38,962 bases of DNA from Oceanococcus sp. (lineage in GTDB: Bacteria > Pseudomonadota > Gammaproteobacteria > Nevskiales > Oceanococcaceae). The stretch spans positions 1 to 38,962 of the forward strand of contig JASBUL010000045.1 of the NCBI GenBank assembly GCA_030147945.1, in the 5' to 3' direction. Made by a program: the position numbers and the translations under genes. The notes beneath the pieces are model-generated. The model saw nothing but the letters and a program-made list of their open reading frames with translations, was not told the origin of the DNA and ran no database searches. Below are positions 25,353 to 32,261 of this stretch, in pieces (the first letter of the stretch is position 1; each line of letters opens with the position of its first letter).

Positions 25353-25454
25353 GGTCAAATCCGTTTGTGGTTGGGAGGAGAAATGGTCCGCTGACTATGC
25401 GGCAGTCCCGTGACCTTGGCAATACTGCACTTGACGTACGTGGGGCGAAGCTGG

Positions 25455-26036
25455 TCAGGCGGGTTTTTGCGGCTGCGCTGCAAAGCCGAAGTGGGCGGGC
25501 AGCGGCGTGTTACCCAGATGTCTCACCGCGACAGGGTCCTTGCCTACAAGCACCGTCAGGCCGACGTTTTCAGGCTTTTCCAGCGCCTCAGGCAGGGCCT
25601 CGTCGGAGAGGCTGTGGCCGTCCTTGTCGCGCAACCAGCGGGTCAGCGCCATCAGGTCCTGGTCATGAACCAGCGCAGGGCCGCGCGCGGTTTGCGCGAT
25701 GACATCGCCATCTGCGCTGATCCAGAAGCGCTCAATGGCGTCCAGCGATCGGCCAGTGTGGTCTTCCAGCGCCAAAGTGTCCGCCTCGGGCTGGGCGATG
25801 CGCGCAATCCACGGTGTGGCTTCGAGAGCCACATGCACCCGTTGCGGACCATTCTGGAAGGCGTAGCCACCGTCATCGAGCGGGCCGTAATTGCGGTTGA
25901 TGAACGCAATCAGGTTGGGGTTGGTCACAGATTCATTGCGCAGCAGCCACTGGCCGCGTCGGGTCAGGCTGAGCCAGCCGTAGACATCGGGTACGTTAGG
26001 CCATTGCTGCAGGGCGCGTTTGACGCGTTCGTCCAT
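25455..26036 (-). CDS. DUF2946 family protein
   Basis: The 193-residue protein starts MDERVKRALQQWPNVPDVYG and has GWLSLTRRGQWLLRNE, LIAFINRNYG and FQNGPQRVHVALEATPWIAR. This pattern matches my recollection of the DUF2946 family, whose function is unknown. No membrane segment or signal peptide is present. The start at 26036 matches the family N-terminus; a longer in-frame open stretch upstream is rich in Pro/Thr/Ser and overlaps the divergent gene, so it was not used. It lies between the beta-barrel gene and the small Cys-rich gene with gaps of 102 and 37 bases. Confidence 0.75.
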   Translation of the reverse strand: MDERVKRALQQWPNVPDVYGWLSLTRRGQWLLRNESVTNPNLIAFINRNYGPLDDGGYAFQNGPQRVHVALEATPWIARIAQPEADTLALEDHTGRSLDAIERFWISADGDVIAQTARGPALVHDQDLMALTRWLRDKDGHSLSDEALPEALEKPENVGLTVLVGKDPVAVRHLGNTPLPAHFGFAAQPQKPA

Positions 26037-26073
26037 AACCGGAGGGCTGGGTGCTGGCCTTGTATTGTAGACC

Positions 26074-26349
26074 GTGAAGATACGCTGGGGGCTGCGCTGG
26101 ATGGTCATTGCGGCACTTGTGCTGGTGGTCTTGCTGTGGCCGGACGGGCGCTGGCGGCCTGGCGCAGCCACCCCTGTCGGGCCAACGCCTGCACCGCTGA
26201 GAATTGTCTGTGTGGGTGGCGAGAAGTTCATGCGTTGCCCCAGCGATTGCGAGGTTGACGCGCGTGGCCAGGCCGCATGCCGGTGCCAGGATTTCTATTA
26301 TCAACGTGGCAATCAACCTCTGACGTTCAGCCATAGCCTGTGCCGTTGA
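26074..26349 (+). CDS. Small Cys-rich membrane-anchored protein, unrecognised
   Basis: The 91-residue frame starts at a GTG and gives an N-terminal hydrophobic helix (WMVIAALVLVVLLWP), a Pro-rich spacer, and a domain of about 50 residues with six cysteines (VCVG, RCPSDC, ACRC, LCR), compatible with three disulfides in the periplasm. The helix lacks a clear cleavage site, so it may stay anchored. An ATG at 26101 is an alternative start that keeps the helix. It is divergent from the DUF2946 gene and ends 36 bases before rlmKL. The Cys pattern argues for a real secreted protein; function unknown. Confidence 0.55.
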   Translation: MKIRWGLRWMVIAALVLVVLLWPDGRWRPGAATPVGPTPAPLRIVCVGGEKFMRCPSDCEVDARGQAACRCQDFYYQRGNQPLTFSHSLCR

Positions 26350-26384
26350 CTACACTAGGCGCTGTTCCCCGCTTTGTGCGCGCC

Positions 26385-28514
26385 ATGTCTGAATATTTCG
26401 CAACCTGTCCACGTGGTGCTGAGCAGCTGCTCGCGGCTGAGCTGGCGCGCCTGGGTGTGGATGATCCGCAGCCCACCCGTGGTGGTGTGGCGTTCAGCAG
26501 CACGGCGGCGGATGTGGCTTACCGGGTGTGTCTGTATTCGGCGTTGCATCAGCGTTTGCTGCTGATACTCGGGCGTTTTCAGGCGCGCACCCCGGATGAG
26601 CTGTATGCCGGGGTGCAGCAGGTCGACTGGTCGGAGCACCTGGCGGTGGACGGTACCCTGCGCATTGATGCCAAGTTGCGTGACACCGAGCTGGGCAAGC
26701 CGCATTTCGCGGCCTTGCGGGCCAAGGATGCCATTGTTGATCAGTTTCGAGCGCGCTTTGATCAGCGCCCATCGATTCGGATGCGCAGCCCGGATCTGCG
26801 CATTGATCTGTTCGTGCACCGTCAGTCGGTCCAACTGGCCACCGACCTGACCGGCGTGTGGAAGGCTGAAACACCTTCCGGCGCCGTGGGCGATGGCATT
26901 GATGCGGCGCTGGTGCTGGGCGTGCTCAAGCAGTGGCCGGCCGACGTGGTGATCGCCGGATCCGCCCATGTGGATGTCATCGCCCAGGCGGCCATGCGCG
27001 CCTCGGCGGCCGCGCCCGGCTTGCTCAAACATGATTTCGGTTTTGCTGGCTGGCTCGGCCATGTACCGGCGCGATGGCAGCGCCTGTGCGACGAGGCGCG
27101 TCAGGCCCAGCACGCCGCACCGGATGAGCAGCATCCGCGCATCCATGTCTACGAGCCCGATCTCAAGCGCCTGGGGCGGGCGCGTCGACACGCCAAAGCC
27201 CTCGGTCTTGAAGCCTGGGTGCAGTGGCATGATCAGGGCGCCTGGAAGATGAAGCCACCAGCCGCCAGCGGTGTTTTGCTGGTCTGCCCGTCGCGCGATG
27301 ACAGTGCCCAGCAGGCCGCGGTCGAGCATGCTGCGCGCAGCCGTTTTGAGGGGTGGCAGGTGGTACACCGCAGCGAGTCCGGCGAAACCCAGGGGCGGGC
27401 CTGGCGTGGCAAGGCGCAGCAGGTGCTGAAAGTCAGTCGCGGCAAACGCAATATGCAGGTTCAGCTGTTCGACCTGAGCACGCATACGCGTCCCGCCGAG
27501 GTGTCGCCGGCGCCGCGCCAGCCCGTGGCGGAAACGGTTGCTGAGCCGACCGTCGAGCCGGCCCCTGATCTGATCAATCGCCTGGGCAAGAATCACAAGC
27601 ATCTGCGCCGCTGGGCTTTGCGCGAGGGGGTTGATTGCTACCGCCTCTACGATGCTGATTTGCCCGAATATGCGGCCGCAGTCGATCTGTATCACGGCGA
27701 TGCGCTGTGGGCCGTCATCCAGGAATATGCGGCGCCGGCCAAGCTGCCTGACGCGGTTGCTGCCGAGCGTTTGCAGCAGGTCGTTGATGGTGTGCGGCGG
27801 GTGCTGGACCTGCCGCCGCAGCGTGTGGTGGTGAAGACGCGCCAACGCCAGCGTGGTCAGGCCCAATATGAAAAGCTGGGGCGCGATGGTGATTTCCACG
27901 TGGTCCAGGAAGGCGGGTTGAAGTTGCTGGTCAACTTCACCGATTACCTCGACACCGGCCTGTTTCTTGATCATCGCAGCGTGCGTGCGGAGCTCGGTCG
28001 TCAGGCCCGGGGCCGGCACGTGCTGAACCTGTTCGCCTACACCGGTGTGGCCACGCTGCACATGGTTGCAGGCGGGGCCAAGTCGAGCACCACGGTGGAC
28101 ATGTCGCGCACCTATCTGTCGTGGGCCAAGCGCAATCTGCTGCTCAACGGCCTGCACGGCAATCAGCACCAGTTCGTGCAGGCCGATTGTCTGCACTGGC
28201 TGGCCGAACAGGCCAAGGACCCGGCGAGCAAACGCTATGGTTTGATCTTCATGGATCCGCCGACCTTTTCGCGCTCCAAGCGCATGCAGGACACGCTGGA
28301 TATCCAGCGCGATCATGTGAGCCTGATCCGCCAGGCGGTGACCTTGTTGCGGCCTGGAGGCGAGCTGTTCTTCTCCAACAATTTCCGCCGTTTCAAGCTG
28401 GACGAGGCGTCGCTGAGCGATCTGGCCATCCGTGACATCACGGCGGCCACCTTGCCCGAGGACTTCAAACGGCGACCGCGCATCCACTACTGCTATCGCA
28501 TACAGCGCGCCTGA
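26385..28514 (+). CDS. rlmL: 23S rRNA methyltransferase RlmKL with degenerate N-terminal catalytic half
   Basis: In gammaproteobacteria RlmKL is a fusion: the N-terminal half (RlmL) makes m2G2445 and the C-terminal half (RlmK) makes m7G2069 in 23S rRNA. This 709-residue protein aligns over its whole length. The THUMP region is recognisable (SEYFATCPRGAEQLL, RAKDAIVDQFRARF). In the RlmL half, however, the SAM motif DPxCGSGT of homologues is IAGSAHVD (190-197), the NPPYGER catalytic motif is VCPSRDDS (300-307), and the LRGYR segment is lost. The RlmK half is intact: YRLYDADLPEY, NFTDYLDTGLFLDHR, LNLFAYTGVATLHM and FMDPPTFSRSKRM with D624-P625-P626. No frameshift or stop is present. ATG 26385 fits the family start. 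Confidence 0.93.
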   Translation: MSEYFATCPRGAEQLLAAELARLGVDDPQPTRGGVAFSSTAADVAYRVCLYSALHQRLLLILGRFQARTPDELYAGVQQVDWSEHLAVDGTLRIDAKLRDTELGKPHFAALRAKDAIVDQFRARFDQRPSIRMRSPDLRIDLFVHRQSVQLATDLTGVWKAETPSGAVGDGIDAALVLGVLKQWPADVVIAGSAHVDVIAQAAMRASAAAPGLLKHDFGFAGWLGHVPARWQRLCDEARQAQHAAPDEQHPRIHVYEPDLKRLGRARRHAKALGLEAWVQWHDQGAWKMKPPAASGVLLVCPSRDDSAQQAAVEHAARSRFEGWQVVHRSESGETQGRAWRGKAQQVLKVSRGKRNMQVQLFDLSTHTRPAEVSPAPRQPVAETVAEPTVEPAPDLINRLGKNHKHLRRWALREGVDCYRLYDADLPEYAAAVDLYHGDALWAVIQEYAAPAKLPDAVAAERLQQVVDGVRRVLDLPPQRVVVKTRQRQRGQAQYEKLGRDGDFHVVQEGGLKLLVNFTDYLDTGLFLDHRSVRAELGRQARGRHVLNLFAYTGVATLHMVAGGAKSSTTVDMSRTYLSWAKRNLLLNGLHGNQHQFVQADCLHWLAEQAKDPASKRYGLIFMDPPTFSRSKRMQDTLDIQRDHVSLIRQAVTLLRPGGELFFSNNFRRFKLDEASLSDLAIRDITAATLPEDFKRRPRIHYCYRIQRA

Positions 28515-28629
28515 GTGCGCTGCGGTCTCCCCATCTGCAACCGCCGCGCAGGGAACGTTTCAGCGGATTGCTGCGTGTAGTCAGCACGCGCCATGACCGG
28601 CGCATCACGACAAGACTTTGGGGAAAACC

Positions 28630-30255
28630 GTGACGAAAACAATGCCGTGGGGAGCAGCCCTGCTGGCCGGCGCTCTGGTGTGGGCAGGGGCAGCATCCGC
28701 AGACGACAACAAAATGACGCCGCAATTGCTTGAACGCGCCAGTACTGGTGCGGTCAGCGTGGTGGTGGAAATGCGTGATCAGGCCGATCTGTCCGGCGCC
28801 GCCGCAATCCGCGATAAGGCGGCCAAGGGGGCGTTTGTGGTCTCGCGCCTGAAGACGCATGCGCAGAGCACGCAGGCGCCGGTGCGCAGTGTGCTCGAGG
28901 CCGCGGGTGTGTCATACCAGTCGTACTGGCTGGCCAATGTGGTGCATTTGGACGCGGCTGCGCCTGTGCTGCGTCAGCTCGCCGCATTGCCGGGTGTGGC
29001 TGCCATCCATGCCGTGGCCAAGCCGGATTTCAGTCAGGCGCCGGCGCCGATGACGCCCAAGGACGAAGACGAGCTTGAGATGAGCATCGAGCCAGGGATT
29101 CAACTGGTTGGCGCTCCGGCGGTCTGGGATCTGGGTATTCGCGGCCAGGGCGTGGTGGTGGGTGATCACGACATCGGCGTGGAATGGGAGCACCCGGCGC
29201 TGATCCGGCAGTACCGTGGTTGGGATGGTCTGAATGCCGACCACAGCTACAACTGGCACAACGCGTTCGGTGCGCTGGATCCGTTCTGCAGTGATCCGGC
29301 GGTGCCCTGCGATTCGCATGGCCATGGCACCCACACCACCGGCACCATGGTTGGGGATGATGGCGCCGGCATGCGCATCGGCATGGCGCCCGAAGCGCAA
29401 TGGATGGCCTGTCGTTCGCTGCTTGATCCGGTGGTCGGGGTGGGCACGTTGCCGACCTATCTGGATTGCATGCAGTGGTTTGTGGCGCCGTACCCGGCAG
29501 GTGAGCCGGACATGGCCGACCCGAGCAAAGCACCTGATGTGATCAACAATTCCTGGGGCTGTGTCGAGGCCTGCCCGCCCGACATTCTCAAGGCTGCCAA
29601 TGAAGCCACCGAGGCGGCCGGCATCGTGCAGGTTGTTTCGGCCGGCAACGATGGTCAGGGCGAAGACCTGAGCTGCTACACCTTGTTGTTCCCGCTGGCC
29701 ATCTACGAGAGCAGCTTCACCGTCGGGGCGAGCGATTTCGAAGACCAGATGGCGAGCTTTTCCAGTCGCGGGCCGGTGCTGTCGGATCTGTCCATGCGCA
29801 CCAAGCCGGATGTGACGGCGCCCGGGGTTGGGGTGCTGTCATCCACCATCGACGGAGAATATGCCGCGTATTCCGGAACCAGCATGGCCGGGCCGCATGT
29901 TGCAGGCCTGGTGGCATTGCTGATTTCGGCCGAGCCGTCGCTGCGCGGCCAGGTTGCGCTGATCCGTCAGATCATCGAAAGCACCGCCATTCCGCTGCAG
30001 ACCGAAGAAAACTGTGGCGGCACGGCCGAGGGCGAAAAGAGCAATGTCTTCGGCAGCGGTCGTATTGATGCGCTGGCCGCGGTGCTGGCGGCGCCGGGCA
30101 TGCTGGATGAGGCCTCGGGCGACGACAGTAGCGATGAGCCGCCGCAGTCCGGTGGTGCGCGTGGTGATGCTGGTGTGCGCGGTGGTGGCGCTTTGGGCCT
30201 GTGGCTGTTCAGCCTGGCTGGTTTTGTACTGCTGGGACGCCGTCGTCGCGCTTGA
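28630..30255 (+). CDS. Secreted S8 (subtilisin-family) serine protease with GlyGly-CTERM tail
   Basis: The 541-residue protein has a signal peptide (ALLAGALVWAGAASA), an inhibitor-I9-like propeptide at about 35-140 (VVVEMRDQ; PGVAAIHAV), and a subtilisin domain with Asp181 (GDHDIGVEWEHP), His232 (SHGHGTHTTG), Asn340 of the oxyanion hole (VSAGNDG) and Ser418 (SGTSMAGPHVAG). The Asp box reads DIG rather than the common DTG/DSG. The C-terminus is GGGALGLWLFSLAGFVLLG followed by RRRRA, a GlyGly-CTERM sorting signal that in other gammaproteobacteria is cut by rhombosortase before surface release through type II secretion. The GTG at 28630 has GGGGA upstream. Its last 47 bases overlap the convergent tetR-type gene. 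Confidence 0.9.
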   Translation: MTKTMPWGAALLAGALVWAGAASADDNKMTPQLLERASTGAVSVVVEMRDQADLSGAAAIRDKAAKGAFVVSRLKTHAQSTQAPVRSVLEAAGVSYQSYWLANVVHLDAAAPVLRQLAALPGVAAIHAVAKPDFSQAPAPMTPKDEDELEMSIEPGIQLVGAPAVWDLGIRGQGVVVGDHDIGVEWEHPALIRQYRGWDGLNADHSYNWHNAFGALDPFCSDPAVPCDSHGHGTHTTGTMVGDDGAGMRIGMAPEAQWMACRSLLDPVVGVGTLPTYLDCMQWFVAPYPAGEPDMADPSKAPDVINNSWGCVEACPPDILKAANEATEAAGIVQVVSAGNDGQGEDLSCYTLLFPLAIYESSFTVGASDFEDQMASFSSRGPVLSDLSMRTKPDVTAPGVGVLSSTIDGEYAAYSGTSMAGPHVAGLVALLISAEPSLRGQVALIRQIIESTAIPLQTEENCGGTAEGEKSNVFGSGRIDALAAVLAAPGMLDEASGDDSSDEPPQSGGARGDAGVRGGGALGLWLFSLAGFVLLGRRRRA

Positions 30256-30880
30256 GAAATGCAGTGCTCAGCTTGAGGCTGTCCAGAAACCCGTCAACTA
30301 ACTGTTCGGCCTGGGCTTCCAGGTCGAACAGGTCGGGAGCGAACAGCCAGTTGGTGAGCAGGCCGCGTATCCACGCATGCACGGCCAGTGATGCGGTGCG
30401 GGTGTCGAGCTGACTCGGCAATTGCCCGCGCCGTATCGCGTTTTCCAAAGTTCTCTGGGTGCGCGCAACGCCATCCCGGTAGTACTGATTGTGCAGCTCG
30501 ATGATCGGGCCCATGCACTCGATCTGTTCGCAACGCAGGAACAGCACGTCGAGCACGCGTTGTTGATGCGGATCGCTCACGGTGTGTTGCAACACCGTCA
30601 CCAGCAGATTGCGCAGCTGGCCTAGTGGATCCGGTTCATCCGGATTGGCCGACTCATCCGCCAGCGCCTGAATCGGCGTGTGGATGCGTTCGTGCATCTG
30701 ATTGAACAAATCCACCTTGTTGCGGAAATGGCCATAGATGGCCCCGCGTGTCACGCCGGCGGCCGCCGCGATGTCGTTCAAGGAGGTGTGCGACACCCCT
30801 TGCTTGCGAAACACCTGTTCGGCGGTATCAAGAATCAGATTGCGGGTTTCCAGCGCTTCGGCTTTGGTTTTTCGGGCCAT
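30209..30880 (-). CDS. TetR/AcrR-family repressor of the efflux pump
   Basis: The 223-residue protein has an N-terminal helix-turn-helix (about 10-56; TSLNDIAAAAGVTRGAIYGHF, the TetR signature) and a ligand-binding domain like that of AcrR/TtgR/MexR-partner repressors (YRDGVARTQRTLENAIRRGQ). It is divergent from the RND pump genes, and a perfect 20-bp palindrome lies between the two. This is the classic layout for a drug-responsive repressor of acrAB-type operons and of itself. Its 3' end overlaps the protease gene on the other strand by 47 bases. Confidence 0.93.
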   Translation of the reverse strand: MARKTKAEALETRNLILDTAEQVFRKQGVSHTSLNDIAAAAGVTRGAIYGHFRNKVDLFNQMHERIHTPIQALADESANPDEPDPLGQLRNLLVTVLQHTVSDPHQQRVLDVLFLRCEQIECMGPIIELHNQYYRDGVARTQRTLENAIRRGQLPSQLDTRTASLAVHAWIRGLLTNWLFAPDLFDLEAQAEQLVDGFLDSLKLSTAFLKRDDGVPAVQNQPG

Positions 30881-30966
30881 TTTTGGTGTTTTGTCATGCG
30901 GCCGGGGCCGACCGGGAGAACCGTGCCGGGCGCCACATGGTTGCGTGTCTTCGGGGGCAGGTCAAT

Positions 30967-30995
30967 TTGCTTGTATACATTCATGAATGTATATA
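30967..30995 (+). promoter_or_regulatory. Candidate promoter of the RND pump operon
   Basis: TTGCTT (30967-30972) and TATATA (30990-30995) are 17 bases apart; the spacer is filled by the palindrome at 30974-30993. Initiation near 31002 would leave a leader of about 26 bases before the ATG at 31029, which lacks a purine-rich ribosome-binding site. Confidence 0.5.
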
Positions 30996-31001
30996 AAGTA
31001 A
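30972..31001 (-). promoter_or_regulatory. Candidate promoter of the tetR-type gene
   Basis: On the - strand, TTACTT (31001-30996) and TATACA (30977-30972) are 18 bases apart and flank the same palindrome. The two divergent promoters would share one operator, giving simultaneous pump repression and autorepression. Confidence 0.45.
30974..30993. promoter_or_regulatory. AcrR-like operator, perfect 20-bp palindrome
   Basis: TATACATTCATGAATGTATA is a perfect inverted repeat. Its core TACATTCATGAATGTA closely resembles the E. coli AcrR operator core TACATTTGTGAATGTA. It lies between both candidate promoters, so binding by the adjacent TetR-type protein would block both genes. Confidence 0.85.
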
Positions 31002-31028
31002 CACGTCCGATCCCCCCGATGCTTGCCC

Positions 31029-32261
31029 ATGTCCTGTTCTCCGATTGCGCGTGGCCGCGTTCGGTCGCATATCCATCCTGCGGCACTGCTGTTGCTGGCA
31101 GTCGCCGGCGTGACCGCTTGCAGCGATTCGTCAGCGCCGCCGAGTGATGAGTCGGCGGAGTTGCAGGTGGGGGTGTTCACCCTGCGCAACCAGGCGGTTG
31201 AGGTCACCACCGATCTGCCGGGGCGCACCACGCCTTACCGGGTGGCTCAGGTGCGCCCGCAGGTTGGCGGTGTTATCCAGCAGCGGCGCTTTGAAGAGGG
31301 TGCGCGGGTTGAGGCCGGCGAGCTGCTGTATCAGCTGGATGACAAGGTGTATCGCGCTCAGGTCGAGCAGGCCAAGGCCGAGCTGGACAAGGCGCAGGCC
31401 ACGGTACAGTCGGTTGAAGCCAATACCCGGCGCATTCGCGAGGTGGTTGGCAGCGGCGCCGTCAGTCAGCAGGAATTTGACGACGCACGCGCGCGGCTGG
31501 CCGAAGCCAAGGCCGACGTGGAGCTGGCCAGGGCGCGTCTGGAAACGGCGCGCATAGATCTGGAATACACCCGCATTGCGGCCTCCATCGATGGCCGGAT
31601 TGGTCGTTCCTTCGTCACCGAAGGTGCGCTGGTCACCGCCAATCAATCGGCCGAGCTGGCTCAGATTACCCAGCTGGACCCGATTTATGTCGACATTCCG
31701 CGCTCTTCGGCCGAGGTGCTGGCGTTGCGTCAGGCGCTGGCCGAAGGGCGTTTGCAGCAGGCCGAATCCGGGCGAACCCAGGTGCGACTGATGCTGGAGG
31801 ATGGTTCGGAATACAGCCACAGCGGTGAACTGCAGTTCTCTGATGTCACGGTGGATCGCGACACCGGCAGCGTGACCCTGCGTGCGATTTTCCCCAATCC
31901 GGATCATCAGTTGCTGCCGGGCATGTACGTGCAGGCTCGTATCACCGAAGGGGTGCAAACCCAGGCTTTGCTGGTCCCGCAACAGGGCGTAACCCGTGAT
32001 CGGCAGGGCCAGGCGACGGCCTTGCGGGTCAACGCCGACGGCTCGGTGGAAAAGCGGGTGCTGCAGGCCGACAAAGCCATCGGTCAGTTCTGGTTGGTCA
32101 GCGAGGGTCTGTCCGCCGGAGATCAGGTCATCGTCAATCAGCTGCAGCGCGTCAGCCCCGGCGATCAAGTCACTACCGAGGATGCCGGCATTCAGCCGTA
32201 TGCCGCTGCCGGTGAGCAGGGCGCACGCCTGAGCGCGGCCACCGAGGCAAGCAATGGTTAA
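31029..32261 (+). CDS. RND efflux membrane-fusion lipoprotein (AcrA/MexA type)
   Basis: The periplasmic adaptor links the inner-membrane pump to an outer-membrane channel. The 410-residue protein has a lipoprotein signal ([12 protein letters not shown], lipobox AGVTAC region, Cys at about 31), the split lipoyl domain ([20 protein letters not shown] and [20 protein letters not shown]), a helical hairpin at about 105-170 ([20 protein letters not shown]), a beta-barrel and a membrane-proximal domain. The ATG at 31029 is used. No Shine-Dalgarno sequence is visible before it (CCCCCCGATGCTTGCCC), which is unusual. The stop overlaps the pump gene by eight bases. Confidence 0.95.
   Translation: MSCSPIARGRVRSHIHPAALLLLAVAGVTACSDSSAPPSDESAELQVGVFTLRNQAVEVTTDLPGRTTPYRVAQVRPQVGGVIQQRRFEEGARVEAGELLYQLDDKVYRAQVEQAKAELDKAQATVQSVEANTRRIREVVGSGAVSQQEFDDARARLAEAKADVELARARLETARIDLEYTRIAASIDGRIGRSFVTEGALVTANQSAELAQITQLDPIYVDIPRSSAEVLALRQALAEGRLQQAESGRTQVRLMLEDGSEYSHSGELQFSDVTVDRDTGSVTLRAIFPNPDHQLLPGMYVQARITEGVQTQALLVPQQGVTRDRQGQATALRVNADGSVEKRVLQADKAIGQFWLVSEGLSAGDQVIVNQLQRVSPGDQVTTEDAGIQPYAAAGEQGARLSAATEASNG

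Noticed and set aside
26355-28487. Open frame of 710 codons antisense to rlmKL
   Set aside because: The sense strand encodes a clear full-length RlmKL; the antisense product shows no motif.
26385-28514. Considered rlmKL as a frameshifted pseudogene
   Set aside because: The frame is continuous and all RlmK motifs are intact; only the RlmL catalytic residues are changed, so it is better described as a half-inactive enzyme.
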